Shown: positions 44,973 to 54,786, counted from the first letter of the stretch. The stretch is DNA of 64,000 bases from Bremerella alba (GCF_013618625.1 NZ_JABRWO010000005.1:349977-413976), one strand, 5' to 3'. Notes: generated by a model not told the origin, from the letters alone. Numbers and translations: made by a program.

Positions 44973-45782
44973 ATGGCCAAGTTCTCGATGAACCAGATGA
45001 CCACATTACGCTGGTCGTTTGAGCAAGATTGCTTCCGATACCGCGAGGCGGGTCTCTCGGCGATCCATGTCTGGCGGGACAAACTGCACGACTTCGGCGA
45101 AGCCAAAGGTGCCATCCTGCTTGAAGAGTTGGGCCTGGAAGTCTCGGCCCTTAGTTGGGCTGGCGGTTTCACCGGAAGCGATGGCCGGAACTTCAAAGAC
45201 GCCGTTGCCGACGCCAAGCATGCCGTCGACCTCGCTCAAGAGCTGCACGCCGGCTGCTTAATCGTTTACAGCGGGGCACGTGGCGGTCACATCAGCAAAC
45301 ACGCCCAGCGGTTGTTCTCGGGAGCCTTGGAAAAACTGATTCCATACGCCGAAGCCCACGGCGTGACGCTCGCCATCAAACCGATCCGCCACAAGTACGG
45401 CAGCGACTGGACCCTTGTCCGCCGCATGACCGACGCGCTGCAGTTGATCGACATTATCGACTCACAACGATTCAAGCTGGTGTTGGATCTGTACGAGTTC
45501 GGCGATCAAGCCGAAGTGCTCGACAACCTACATCTGCTTGTCCCGTACCTGGCCCTCGTGCAAGTTGGCGACCGCGGCTGCGAACCGCTGGAAGAACCCA
45601 ACCGCTGCCTGCTCGGCGACGGGCACCTGTCGCTCAACGCAACGATCTCGAAGCTGATCCAACTAGGCTACGACGGCCCCTTCGACATCGAACTAATGGG
45701 CCGCGACGTCCAGCAGTTGGAATACGACCACCTGCTCGCCCACAGCATGGGCTACCTGCAGGCGATGAACAGTGCTACGTAA
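44973..45782 (+). CDS. Sugar phosphate isomerase/epimerase-like protein (xylose isomerase-type barrel)
   Basis: A 269-residue TIM-barrel protein. Segments RYREAGLSAIHVWRDKLHDF, LEVSALSWAGGFTGSD, CLIVYSGARGGH, GVTLAIKPIRHKY, FKLVLDLYEFGD and LVQVGDRG, and the late FDIELMGRD, give the strand ends where the AP-endonuclease-2 superfamily places its metal ligands (Glu/Asp/His). One usual Glu, in the position LAIEP, is Lys here (LAIKP), so the metal site may be altered. The ATG at 44973 is chosen because upstream residues do not fit the family. The substrate is unknown. Confidence 0.8.
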   Translation: MAKFSMNQMTTLRWSFEQDCFRYREAGLSAIHVWRDKLHDFGEAKGAILLEELGLEVSALSWAGGFTGSDGRNFKDAVADAKHAVDLAQELHAGCLIVYSGARGGHISKHAQRLFSGALEKLIPYAEAHGVTLAIKPIRHKYGSDWTLVRRMTDALQLIDIIDSQRFKLVLDLYEFGDQAEVLDNLHLLVPYLALVQVGDRGCEPLEEPNRCLLGDGHLSLNATISKLIQLGYDGPFDIELMGRDVQQLEYDHLLAHSMGYLQAMNSAT

Positions 45783-45918
45783 TTGAGTGCCACGCAGCTT
45801 CATTTCTTAAGGGCCGAAGGCCCGGCCGAATATAGCCAGGGACGAAAGTCCCTGGTGCTAGACTTCAAGAAATTCTTAAGCCCTGATGTGATCGCCGGCC
45901 CGTCGTCGCAGGAACTTC

Positions 45919-47259
45919 TCACTTCGCTAAGATTACCTGCAAACAAACCAGTCGGTCATCACCGCGAACAAATAGCCGCCCATCGGAAAGAACCGGGGCC
46001 GACCAGGCCGGGGGCTCGAGCAGCGCGTTTCCGTCTTCGTCTTCCAGGGAAACTTCCGAGATCGCTTCGTACTTCTCCGGATTCGCTTTGAGTAGTCGTA
46101 ATATTCCGTACTCGCTTAAACAAACGAGATAGTCTTCGACCAACAGCAACGAACTACGCGTCAGGCCGGACTCCGCCCACTTGATCTTGCCGGTCTTCCA
46201 TTCGATGCACCGCAGTTCGGCCTGATGCGAGTGGCGGCCGCTGCTGGCATACAGATAGCCATCTTTGTACACGGCTGTGTTCCAATGGGTTTCCATCGCG
46301 TGATCGCGGCTGCGCGGTTCGTCCTTCCACACCACTTCGTATCCGCCTGGCTTCACTTTCAACAGCGTGCTTCCCAGGGCATAGCACTCCGAAATGAAGA
46401 CTTCGTCCCCGACCACTACCGGCGTGCTGGCGTTGACGCTCTCTAGCTTCTTCGCGCGCCATGGGTAATGGAAATCGATCGCACCATCGCGTGGATCGAA
46501 TCCTAGCAGACCGCCTCGTAGAAACGCAAAGCACCACGGTCGACCGTCGATTTCGGCCAGCGTCAAACTGGCATAGCTGGCCAGTTCGTCGGAGATTTTA
46601 TAGAGCGTCTTACCGGTCTTCTTATCGAGAGCAACGATCGCGCTGCCGTTGCCGCTGACACGACCAATCTGATAAGGCCCCAGCCCTTTGAACTCATCGG
46701 GACTACCGCCGACCATCACCAGCAGTTTGTCTTCAAAGATGACCGGCGTACTGCCGACGCCGAAGAAATTCGGCACGACATTGAACTCTTCCGACAGATT
46801 TCGTTTCCAAATAGCCTGGTGCGTCTTGATGCTGACGCAGTGCAGTTCCCCTTCCGCACCATAGATGTAGACGAGATCGTCATCAATCACCGGGCTACAA
46901 CGCGGACCGTTGTTGTAGCCCAACGCGTCTTCGTAATCGGTCGAATATTCATACTGCCAAAGCTTGTGCCCGGAGGTGACCTCCAAGACATCCATGCGGT
47001 TTTGGTTATCATGTCGATCAAACTGATAGAACTTGCCATCGGCGATGCTGCCGATACCATACCCGGTTCCCAGTTTTCGCTGCCAAAGAATTTCGGGGCC
47101 CCCCATGGGCCAAGGAGCCTGAAGGCCCGTTTCGATCGAGGTGCTGTTATGACGCGGCCCCAGGAAGGTCGGCCAGTCTTCAGCGACCAGCAGGGCAGGG
47201 GAGACGAAGGCCAGAAGTAGGAATATCGAACAAGAAAGGGAGCGAACCCGTATCGGCAT
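45919..47259 (-). CDS. Exported PQQ-type beta-propeller protein
   Basis: A 446-residue protein with a signal peptide (FLLLAFVSPALLVAE). Blades recur with A-D-G or GDEV and DKKTGKTLYK, GHKLWQYEY, IEWKTGKIKWAE motifs, the tryptophan-docking repeats of quinoprotein-like propellers (WPTFLGPRHNS at the N-terminus is the usual planctomycete start). No PQQ ligand set or dehydrogenase residue is evident, so a scaffolding or sensing role is more likely than catalysis. A similar protein is at 53458. Confidence 0.88.
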   Translation of the reverse strand: MPIRVRSLSCSIFLLLAFVSPALLVAEDWPTFLGPRHNSTSIETGLQAPWPMGGPEILWQRKLGTGYGIGSIADGKFYQFDRHDNQNRMDVLEVTSGHKLWQYEYSTDYEDALGYNNGPRCSPVIDDDLVYIYGAEGELHCVSIKTHQAIWKRNLSEEFNVVPNFFGVGSTPVIFEDKLLVMVGGSPDEFKGLGPYQIGRVSGNGSAIVALDKKTGKTLYKISDELASYASLTLAEIDGRPWCFAFLRGGLLGFDPRDGAIDFHYPWRAKKLESVNASTPVVVGDEVFISECYALGSTLLKVKPGGYEVVWKDEPRSRDHAMETHWNTAVYKDGYLYASSGRHSHQAELRCIEWKTGKIKWAESGLTRSSLLLVEDYLVCLSEYGILRLLKANPEKYEAISEVSLEDEDGNALLEPPAWSAPVLSDGRLFVRGDDRLVCLQVILAK

Positions 47260-47401
47260 GCTGCAGTCCTTCAGCGAACGAGGGTAGTTCTCGATGAGAA
47301 ATCGACTTATCCTGGCAGTATAGCCAACAGGGCAGGTTGTCCCAAATCACCCTGTTGTCATATCCTTTCGTGTTGTCTTGTATTTCGTGTGTGAGAGTCG
47401 C

Positions 47402-47842
47402 ATGTCGACCTTTGATATTACCCCCTCGATCCGCATCCCTTGGAGCGAGTTGCAGTTTTCGTACTCGCGTTCTAGCGGGCCAGGGGGGCAGCACGTCAAT
47501 AAGACCAACACCAAGGCAACCCTCAAGTGGGACGTGCAGCAAACCGCAGCCCTTCCGCCAACGGTCAAAGAGCGTTTCGAGAAGCACTGGGGCACGCGCA
47601 TCAGCAAAGAAGGCATGCTGGTCATCCAAAGCGAAGATAGCCGCGAGCAGCGGAGCAACATGGAGGCCTGCCTGGATAAGCTGAAGCATATGGTGACGCT
47701 CTCGGCCAAGCGTCCCAAGTCTCGCGTCCCGACCAAGCCGTCGCGTGGGTCGGTCAAACGCACGCAGGAAAAGAAACGCCAGCGCAGCGATCGCAAGAGC
47801 CAGCGGCGGCAATCGAAGAACATTTCTTACCGCAATGACTAA
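47402..47842 (+). CDS. arfB: Alternative ribosome-rescue factor ArfB (peptidyl-tRNA hydrolase)
   Basis: ArfB (YaeJ) enters ribosomes stalled on truncated mRNA and frees the peptide. The 146 residues have the GGQ motif in RSSGPGGQHVNKTNTKATL (Gly28-Gly29-Gln30) and a long Lys/Arg-rich tail (KKRQRSDRKSQRRQSKN) that fits in the empty mRNA channel. The usual stop-codon-reading domains of RF1/RF2 are absent, as expected. The ATG at 47402 is preferred over the frame starting at 47378. Ribosome rescue may be important if trans-translation is weak here, but tmRNA was not found in this window. Confidence 0.93.
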   Translation: MSTFDITPSIRIPWSELQFSYSRSSGPGGQHVNKTNTKATLKWDVQQTAALPPTVKERFEKHWGTRISKEGMLVIQSEDSREQRSNMEACLDKLKHMVTLSAKRPKSRVPTKPSRGSVKRTQEKKRQRSDRKSQRRQSKNISYRND

Positions 47843-47861
47843 TCGCCAATTCAAATTACCG

Positions 47862-47890
47862 GGCACCATGCTCCGCTCTCGGTGAGCATA
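47862..47890. repeat. Degenerate CATGC-type palindrome
   Basis: GGCACCATGCTC and GTGAGCAT flank a CGCTCTCG loop; related to the copy at 32139. It begins about 20 bases after the arfB stop codon. Confidence 0.55.
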
Positions 47891-48043
47891 CGCTTCATCC
47901 TATCCCTTCGCCCCCTGGGGGAGCGAGGACCGGCAAGAGCAGGGCCTGCTTAGGCGTCGTATCTTAACGCGTCCTTTTCCGAATTCGGGGATGGCCTATA
48001 ATCTGTTTGGACGTTGAATTACTGCTTTCGTGACTAGGCACCT

Positions 48044-48796
48044 ATGGAATCCTCTGATCACTCTGAAAACATCGACCACATCCTCAAGACGTGGAACTTT
48101 GAGCCTGGCCGGCTGACGGCCCGGATTATCGTTTCCTCGGATGGACGCGACGTACTTCAGATGCGGATCGAGATGGGTTTGCTTCAGATGGAAATCGTTG
48201 GAAGGCCTGATGGTGAAAGGCCTTACGACTTTGATTCCTATCTCGAATACCTTTCGGCCCAGTTTCTGACCGAACCGACGGCACCCTTGACCGAGGATGA
48301 CTGCGTCGAGATCGACCGCGAGTTCGTCCAGCTTTATCACCGTCGGATTTGCTGGCTGGCCCTCCGAGAATACGAGAAAGCGGTCCGTGATGCGGATCAC
48401 ACTTTGGCCCTAATGGACCTCTGCCGCGACCATTCCGACGACGAAGAATGGATCGATAGTCACGAACATTTTCGCCCTTTTGTGATGTTCCATCGTATTC
48501 AAGCCAAGGCCCTGATCGAGCTGGAAAAGCACACACCAGAGCATGCGATCGAGCAACTGACCGAAGGGGTCGAGCAGCTTCGCACCTTCTACGAGACCGA
48601 AGGAGCCGAAGAGGGGGAAGAATTCGAGTCCGACGAGCTGCACGTTCGCCTGATCGAGCTGCGAGAAACGCTTCGCGAACAGTTTGATGTCGGCCAAACG
48701 CTCAACGAGCAACTGGACGAAGCGGTCGCCAACGAGCACTACGAACAGGCCGCCAAATTACGTGATCGCATTCATCGGCGTGAAGAGCCTCACTAA
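48044..48796 (+). CDS. UVR-motif protein
   Basis: A 250-residue acidic, mostly helical protein. The last 30 residues (LNEQLDEAVANEHYEQAAKL then RDRIHRREE) form a UvrB/UvrC (UVR) motif, a helical hairpin for protein contact. In front are helices with LYHRRICWLALREYEKAVRD and a TPR-like KALIELEKHTPEHAIEQL. The N-terminal 100 residues have strands (LTARIIVSSDGRDVL, LLQMEIVGRPDGERP). Similar planctomycete proteins are annotated only as UvrB/UvrC motif-containing. Links to Clp or DNA repair are possible but not shown here. Confidence 0.85.
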   Translation: MESSDHSENIDHILKTWNFEPGRLTARIIVSSDGRDVLQMRIEMGLLQMEIVGRPDGERPYDFDSYLEYLSAQFLTEPTAPLTEDDCVEIDREFVQLYHRRICWLALREYEKAVRDADHTLALMDLCRDHSDDEEWIDSHEHFRPFVMFHRIQAKALIELEKHTPEHAIEQLTEGVEQLRTFYETEGAEEGEEFESDELHVRLIELRETLREQFDVGQTLNEQLDEAVANEHYEQAAKLRDRIHRREEPH

Positions 48797-49003
48797 TCGG
48801 GCCATACATTCCACCTTAAGCTGCTTCTCTGACAAGCTTTACAACGGATTTGCCTGGAATCCATAAAAGATCCCCTATCCGTCATGTGGATAAACTTTGT
48901 TGCATTCATCGGCCGATCTGGCTAGAATTCGGTCACACACCTCCTCTGCCTAACAAGCACATATCCCGGTATATCCCACCTACTAGCTACCCAAGGAACA
49001 TCC

Positions 49004-50305
49004 ATGTCCGAGAAGTCGACGAATTCCTCGCCAGAGAAAAATGTCCAGCGCCGTACGTTCTTAAAAGGTTCCGCCGCGCTCGGCACCGCTGCAGCCGTTG
49101 GTAGTTTGAGTATGGCCCGCTCGGCACATGCTGCTGGCAACGACGAACTCAAGGTAGCTTTAATCGGTTGTGGTGGCCGTGGTAACGGAGCCGCCGTCAA
49201 CGCGACCAAAGGGGACGAAAACCTGAAGGTCACCGTTCTGGCCGATATCTTCCCAGACAAAGTCGAAGCCTCTAAGCGCATCCTGGGGCGTCAACTCGGC
49301 GACCGTTTGGCCGTCTCTGACGAAAACTGTTTCAGCGGTTTCGATGCTTACAAGCAAGTGATGGAAACCGACGTCGACGTGGTGCTGCTGTGCACGACGC
49401 CTCACTTCCGTCCGGCTCACCTGGAAGCCGCGATCGCTGCCGGCAAGCACGTCTTCTGCGAAAAGCCTGTCGCGATCGATGCCCCTGGTTGCCGTAAGGT
49501 GATGGAAACTGTCGAGAAGGCCAAGCAAAAGAACTTGAGCATCGTCAGCGGTCTGTGCTGGCGTTACCATCCATCGGTGATCGCCACCGTCGAGAAGATC
49601 AAAGAAGGCCTGATCGGCGACGTCGTTTCGATGCAGGAAAACTACCTTGCCGGTACCTTGTGGCATCGGGGCAACAAGGAAGAGTGGTCGGAAATGGAAT
49701 ACCAAATTCGCAACTGGCTCTACTACACCTGGCTCTCCGGCGATCATATTGCCGAGCAAGCGATTCACAGCATCGACAAGGCGCAGTGGATCATGGACGA
49801 TCAGACCCCAGCCAGTTGCTACGGCATGGGTGGTCGTGAAGTCCGCACCGATGAAGACTACGGCAATATCTTCGATCATCACGCCGTCATGTTCGAGTAC
49901 GCTGGCGGACAGAAGATGTTCCACTATACCCGTCAAATGGCTGGCTGCTTCAACCAGACCGAAGACTTCATCATGGGCACCAAGGGGAACGCCAAAATTC
50001 TGGCCGGTTCCATCGAAGGTCAGAACAACTGGAAGTACGACGGCCCCAGCGGCAACATGTACGACCTGGAACACAAAGCCCTTTACGATGGCATGCGGAC
50101 CGGCAACATCATCAACAACGGCGACTATATGACCAAGAGCACTATGTGTGCGATCATGGGCCGTATGGCGACCTACACCGGTAAGAAGGTAACCTGGGAC
50201 GAAGCATGGAACAGCCAGGAAGACCTAACGCCTAAATCGTACGAGTGGGGCGACGTGACCATCCCCACTCCGATTGCCGTGCCTGGTAAGACCAAGTTGG
50301 TCTAA
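49004..50305 (+). CDS. Tat-exported Gfo/Idh/MocA-family oxidoreductase
   Basis: A 433-residue NAD(P)-dependent oxidoreductase. The signal has a twin-arginine motif, NVQRRTFLKGSAALGTAAAV, so it is folded and exported with cofactor. The Rossmann part has LIGCGGRGNGA, and VFCEKPVAID is the family EKP motif with its catalytic lysine. HIAEQAIHSIDKAQWI adds the His usually near the substrate. Such exported members are highly expanded in planctomycetes and probably act on sugars. A strong terminator follows. The ATG follows the AAGGAA by about 6 bases. Confidence 0.92.
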   Translation: MSEKSTNSSPEKNVQRRTFLKGSAALGTAAAVGSLSMARSAHAAGNDELKVALIGCGGRGNGAAVNATKGDENLKVTVLADIFPDKVEASKRILGRQLGDRLAVSDENCFSGFDAYKQVMETDVDVVLLCTTPHFRPAHLEAAIAAGKHVFCEKPVAIDAPGCRKVMETVEKAKQKNLSIVSGLCWRYHPSVIATVEKIKEGLIGDVVSMQENYLAGTLWHRGNKEEWSEMEYQIRNWLYYTWLSGDHIAEQAIHSIDKAQWIMDDQTPASCYGMGGREVRTDEDYGNIFDHHAVMFEYAGGQKMFHYTRQMAGCFNQTEDFIMGTKGNAKILAGSIEGQNNWKYDGPSGNMYDLEHKALYDGMRTGNIINNGDYMTKSTMCAIMGRMATYTGKKVTWDEAWNSQEDLTPKSYEWGDVTIPTPIAVPGKTKLV

Positions 50306-50350
50306 AGCCGGAACGACTGATCGTGCGAGCGATTGAATCCGATTACACTA

Positions 50351-50379
50351 GAGGCCAGGAATTTCCCTGGCCTCTTTTC
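50351..50379 (+). terminator. Intrinsic terminator of the oxidoreductase gene
   Basis: GAGGCCAGG (50351-50359) and CCTGGCCTC (50366-50374) form a perfect 9-bp stem around AATTTC, followed by TTTTCTTTT. It starts 46 bases after the stop codon, and it overlaps the upstream extension of the next open frame, which argues that the next gene starts after it. Confidence 0.92.
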
Positions 50380-50389
50380 TTTTCCGCTT

Positions 50390-52006
50390 GTGACTTTGCA
50401 CCAAACCTCAGTTCGACATCCTCTGCTGCCGGTGGCGTTGCTGGCCCTTACCATCGCCGCGTTGGTGGTGGCGCTTTGGATATGGGGCGATCCGCTTTCG
50501 GTACGCTTGACCTTCGCAACTTCGCTTTACGCGCTGGCCGTCATTGCCATCACGTTGCCGCCGGCGACCATCACGAGCCTGCTTCTGTTTCGCACCCATC
50601 TCGCCGGCCGAGGCGTTTTGCTTTCGTTGCTGGTGATTTGGTTGTTCATTCCGATCTATGTGCATGTCGCCGGCTGGCGTGACCTGTTCGGACCGCAAGG
50701 CTGGCTCGAAATCGCCAGTCCTTTCGATCCTACCGCCAACTTGATCGACGGCTGGACTGGTCTCTTGTGGCTGCACAGTCTGGCCGCTTTCCCTTGGGTC
50801 GTGCTCTTCACCGGCATGGCATTTACCCGCAGTCCGGCAGCCCTGGAAGACGATGCTCGGCTCGATATCACGCCGCTGGCCGTGCTGGCCAAGGTCACCC
50901 TGCGGCAAAACTGGGACGCCGTCTTGGTTGCCGCCGCGTGGATCATCGTCACCCTCTTCGGCGAAATAAGTATCGCCAGTGTTTGCAACGTGCGAACCTA
51001 TGCCGAAGTTGTTTTCACCGGCATTCCACTGGGACAAACGGCTACTGAGTCGACCCTGACCGTTGCCCCCGGGACCGTCTTGCTCGTCGCTCTGATTCTG
51101 CTGACGGCTTGGGTCGCCAATGGCCTGCGTCCCAAGCCCGCCGAAGTCGAACTCAGGCAGGCACAACTCTTGCCGCTAGGTCGCCATCGATGGTTGGCTT
51201 CGCTGTGGGTGTGGGCGTTGTTTCTGATGGCGCTTGCGCCGGCGGTAATTGGGCTGATCTACAAAGTCGGGATCACGATCGATCAAGTCGACGGGCAATT
51301 CATTCGCGGCTGGTCCCTCGCCAAGGTGTTCACACTCACACTTGGTAGCGTGGGCATCTATCGCGAAGAACTCTTATGGACACTGGCCCTCAGCGCGACG
51401 GTGGCGGCCGCGACCACGCTGATCGGTCTGCTGCTGAGTGACCTAGCCGCGCGTAGCCGCTGGGGAGCGCGACTGGTTTCGCTCCTGTGCGCGGCACTGT
51501 TCGCACTGCCGGGCCCGATTGTCGGGATTGCGATTGCCTGGGGATCGAATCGACCGTGGCTCTCCCCCTTGGCACCTTTGATCGATCGCAGCATCTTCGC
51601 CCCCTCGCTGGCGATTCTTACCATAACCCTGCCGCTGGTGACGTTCTTCTATTGGCACACCCTGCATACTTCGCGGCAGCTTTACGAGATGGCTCGGCTC
51701 GACGGCAGTTCTTGGTGGCGAACGTGGACCCGCGTGGTACTTCCGGCCAATATCCCGGTGATTGTCGCTGGCTCGCTGATCGCATTGGTGCTGGCAGCTA
51801 ACGACGTCGCGGCGTCGGTGATGGTGCTGCCGGCAGGCATTGATACCATCTCGCGGCGTATCTTCGGCCTTCTGCACTTCGGTGGAGAAGACAACGTCGC
51901 CGGCATTTTGCTGATGAACCTGGTCGTGGTGGCCTTCCTGTCGGTGGTTATCCGCCGCCTGGTCAGCTGGCGCGGTCGCAACGATTTTGGCGATTCGGTG
52001 CCGTAG
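50390..52006 (+). CDS. Two-unit ABC transporter permease (iron/thiamine-type)
   Basis: A 538-residue inner-membrane protein with about 12 helices. It contains two binding-protein-dependent permease units, each with an EAA-type loop that meets the ATPase: DDARLDITPLAVLAKVTLRQ in the first and EMARLDGSSWWRTWTRVVLP in the second. Fused permeases like this (FbpB, ThiP) carry ferric iron or thiamine. No ATPase or solute-binding protein gene is adjacent, so partners lie elsewhere. GTG at 50390 is chosen since the upstream frame from 50333 runs through a terminator; no clear ribosome binding site is present, so the start remains doubtful. Confidence 0.85.
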   Translation: MTLHQTSVRHPLLPVALLALTIAALVVALWIWGDPLSVRLTFATSLYALAVIAITLPPATITSLLLFRTHLAGRGVLLSLLVIWLFIPIYVHVAGWRDLFGPQGWLEIASPFDPTANLIDGWTGLLWLHSLAAFPWVVLFTGMAFTRSPAALEDDARLDITPLAVLAKVTLRQNWDAVLVAAAWIIVTLFGEISIASVCNVRTYAEVVFTGIPLGQTATESTLTVAPGTVLLVALILLTAWVANGLRPKPAEVELRQAQLLPLGRHRWLASLWVWALFLMALAPAVIGLIYKVGITIDQVDGQFIRGWSLAKVFTLTLGSVGIYREELLWTLALSATVAAATTLIGLLLSDLAARSRWGARLVSLLCAALFALPGPIVGIAIAWGSNRPWLSPLAPLIDRSIFAPSLAILTITLPLVTFFYWHTLHTSRQLYEMARLDGSSWWRTWTRVVLPANIPVIVAGSLIALVLAANDVAASVMVLPAGIDTISRRIFGLLHFGGEDNVAGILLMNLVVVAFLSVVIRRLVSWRGRNDFGDSVP

Positions 52007-52070
52007 ATCGCAACGGCGCACTATACTGCCAGTGTCCGTTTGCCTGGCATGTTTTGCCGAAGGAGTCCCG

Positions 52071-53204
52071 ATGCGTTTATGGAATTCACTTTCACTGCTT
52101 TTCGCTTTGTTTGCCGCCCATTGTCTTTGCGCGGACGAGATTTCGTTCGAGCGCGGTGGCCAGCGAATTGACTTGAAGGGAGAGGTCATCGCCACGCACG
52201 AAGCTGGCATCATTCTGCATACGCCGGACGGAAAGATGTGGCCGATCCAAAACACAGAAATCATCGAACGAACCAAGACGACTGCTCCGTTCCAGCTGCA
52301 AACAAAAGAGCAACTGATCGAGACCGTCCTGGCCGAGATGCCGCCAGGCTCGCAGGTTATCGAGACCTCGCATTACGTGGTCGCTTACAACACCAATAGG
52401 GCGTACGCGCAGTGGGTCGCCGGCATGCTCGAACGGCTTCATCGCGGCTTTACCAGCTATTGGACGCAGCGAGGCTTTGACCTACAAGAGCCGCAGCAAC
52501 CGTTGGTGGCGTTGGTGTTCGACAATCAAGATAGCTTCGCGCAGTATGGCCAGGCTGAGTTAGGCAGCGCGGCCAAGAGCGTCATTGGTTTCTATAGCAT
52601 GCATACCAACTACGTCGTGATGTTCGATCTGACCGGCGGGGCAGGGGGTAACTCGCGCCGCTCGCTGGGCATACGGGATATTCAGCGGCTCATGTCACGC
52701 CCTGATTTTCAATGGAGCCTGGCCACGATCGTGCACGAAGCAACGCATCAGTTGGCATTCAATGCCGGCTTACAGAAGCGTTATGCGGACGTGCCGCTGT
52801 GGTTTTCGGAAGGGCTGGCCATTTACTTCGAGACGCCAGACGTCTCCAGCAGCCGAGGCTGGCGCGGCATCGGCCAGGTCAGTGCCCCGCGGCTACAAAA
52901 GTTTCAGCAAGCGGCCCGGGAAAGTTCACAGCCTTTTCTGCCTGATTTGTTGATCAACGACGACTCGCTTCGCAAAGCGGCGACCGCGCTGGATCGCTAT
53001 TCGCAAGCCTGGGCCGTCACGTACTTCCTGCAGAAACGCAAAGCCGAAGAGTACGACGCCTACCTCAAAGAGCTTTCCGAGATCCAACCGCTTCACGACC
53101 CCACTGCAACAGAACGCGTCCGCCTATTTCAAAAACACTTCGGCGTGGACCTGACGGAACTCGAAAACGAAGTCCGCCAAATGATGCTCGGCTTGAGGCC
53201 GTAG
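52071..53204 (+). CDS. DUF1570 protein, probable gluzincin metallopeptidase
   Basis: A 377-residue exported protein. The signal peptide is about 21 residues (LSLLFALFAAHCLCA). The zinc motif HEATH is at residues 222-226 with the third ligand in WFSEGLAIYFE (Glu247), a gluzincin layout. Residues 25-65 look like a small strand domain (GGQRIDLKGEVIATH) as in SHD1-like modules. The function is not established for the family. The ATG at 52071 has AAGGAG about 8 bases upstream. It follows the permease by 64 bases but is functionally unrelated. Confidence 0.88.
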   Translation: MRLWNSLSLLFALFAAHCLCADEISFERGGQRIDLKGEVIATHEAGIILHTPDGKMWPIQNTEIIERTKTTAPFQLQTKEQLIETVLAEMPPGSQVIETSHYVVAYNTNRAYAQWVAGMLERLHRGFTSYWTQRGFDLQEPQQPLVALVFDNQDSFAQYGQAELGSAAKSVIGFYSMHTNYVVMFDLTGGAGGNSRRSLGIRDIQRLMSRPDFQWSLATIVHEATHQLAFNAGLQKRYADVPLWFSEGLAIYFETPDVSSSRGWRGIGQVSAPRLQKFQQAARESSQPFLPDLLINDDSLRKAATALDRYSQAWAVTYFLQKRKAEEYDAYLKELSEIQPLHDPTATERVRLFQKHFGVDLTELENEVRQMMLGLRP

Positions 53205-53330
53205 GCTGGGGCTTGAGCTGAGGATGAAGAGGGTTTAGCCATAGAGGGTACAGAGGGAAGAAAAAGGTGCCACTGCGGATACCACGGATGAACGCGTGTA
53301 GGAAGAAGCGTGGTGGTATCTAACGTATCG

Positions 53331-53361
53331 GGTGGCCCAGAGATTTATCTCTGGGCCACCC
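53331..53361. repeat. Palindrome of the dispersed repeat family
   Basis: GGTGGCCCAGAGA...TCTCTGGGCCACC is a near-perfect palindrome with centre TTTA, close to the copy at 35126. It is between the DUF1570 gene and the next propeller gene. Confidence 0.8.
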
Positions 53362-53457
53362 GGAAAAATTGGAATCCGCTATCTTGCTTCTTAACCGTGC
53401 CCATTCATGGTCAAAACTCTTCCCTCAGTGCCTTCTGTGGCTAAACCTGCTCGCGTG

Positions 53458-54786
53458 TTACTTCGCTTCGCGAATGCGGACCAGGTTTTCTGCTGTGCGG
53501 ATGACGACGTTGCCATCGAGGAAGATCGGGTTGGCCATGATGCGTTCGCCGAGGTCGTTTTCGGCGATCACTTCGTACTCGTCGCCTGGCTTGATGACGG
53601 TGGTCATGCCCGACTCGCTGCAGAAGTAAATGCGTCCGTCGGCGTATGTTGGCGAGGCACTGTAGTTGCCGCCCATACGGCTGGTCCAAACCTCTTGGCC
53701 GGTCGCCGCGTCGACGCACGTTGCCACGCCGCGATCACTGACCATATAGATTCTGCGGTCAATAACAACCGGCGACGGCGTAGTGGGTACCTGGCGACTG
53801 AAGGTCCATTCAATGTGCGAGTTGGTCACGTCCCCTTCGCCATCGGCGCGAATGGCAACCAGTTGGGGTCGCATGAACCCAGAACAAATGTAGACGGTGC
53901 CATTTTCAAACACTGGCGCTGGCACATTCGAGAAACCGCTTCCGTGATCGGCTCGCCACAATTCCTCGCCGGTCTGGGCATCGTAGGCACAAACCCACTG
54001 AGCACCAGGGATGACAACCTGGGTTTGACCTTCGATCTCGACCACAAGCGGCGTCGCGTATGCCTTCTTGCGGTCGCCGTCGTCGGTGCGGAAAGGAGGT
54101 CGCTCGGTCTTCCAGATGGTCTTGCCCGTCTTTTTATCGACGCCGGTAATGTACTGTTGGTCGACTCCGTCACACGTCAAGACAACCACGTCGCCGACAA
54201 CCACCGGCGAACTGCCGGGGCCGACGTTATACTCGAGCGCGTTGTCGTTGTTCCGCCAAACAACCTGGGCCGTCTCGGTATCGATACAGCACGCCCCATA
54301 GGTTCCGAAGTAGCAGTAGACGAACTTACCCTCGGCGACAGGGGTCGGCGAGGCATAGGTATTGGTCAGATGCACCGTCAACGGATCGTCGACATGAAAC
54401 AGATCGACCGTTCGCAACCGTTTGCCGGTCTGGTAGTCGACTTCAATGGCCTTCAATTCGACCGTCGAAGCGAGGTTCGATTGATTGCGTTGAAACGGCT
54501 TGGCATCTTTCAGGCGTTCGTCTTTTTCCTCTTCCGACAACAGCTTCTCCATGGCCGTGGTCAGCCAGATCTTGCCGCCAACCAATACCGGTGAAGACCA
54601 GCCTTTGCCAGGAATGGGGGTCTTCCAAACGACGTTCTCATCGGTTCCCCAGTTCAAAGGAACGTCCTTTGCCGAAGTGATGCCGTCTCCGTTGGGTCCG
54701 CGAAATTGCGGCCAGTTTTCGGCCGAGGCTGTCGAGACGAGTAGCCCTGTGACAGCAAGCAGCGTAACAATGCGAAGAATCGTCAT
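53458..54786 (-). CDS. Exported PQQ-type beta-propeller protein
   Basis: A 442-residue protein with a signal peptide (ILRIVTLLAVTGLLVSTASA) followed by ENWPQFRGPNGDGITSAKDV, the usual start of these planctomycete propellers. Blade repeats include DVVVLTCDGVD, DKKTGKTIWKTE, DAQTGEELWRA and DAATGQEVWTSRMGG. It has the outer-membrane BamB-like fold but also the pattern of exported quinoprotein-like proteins of unknown role. An ATG at 54786 is preferred to the one two codons earlier. It resembles the protein at 45919 in layout only. Confidence 0.88.
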   Translation of the reverse strand: MTILRIVTLLAVTGLLVSTASAENWPQFRGPNGDGITSAKDVPLNWGTDENVVWKTPIPGKGWSSPVLVGGKIWLTTAMEKLLSEEEKDERLKDAKPFQRNQSNLASTVELKAIEVDYQTGKRLRTVDLFHVDDPLTVHLTNTYASPTPVAEGKFVYCYFGTYGACCIDTETAQVVWRNNDNALEYNVGPGSSPVVVGDVVVLTCDGVDQQYITGVDKKTGKTIWKTERPPFRTDDGDRKKAYATPLVVEIEGQTQVVIPGAQWVCAYDAQTGEELWRADHGSGFSNVPAPVFENGTVYICSGFMRPQLVAIRADGEGDVTNSHIEWTFSRQVPTTPSPVVIDRRIYMVSDRGVATCVDAATGQEVWTSRMGGNYSASPTYADGRIYFCSESGMTTVIKPGDEYEVIAENDLGERIMANPIFLDGNVVIRTAENLVRIREAK

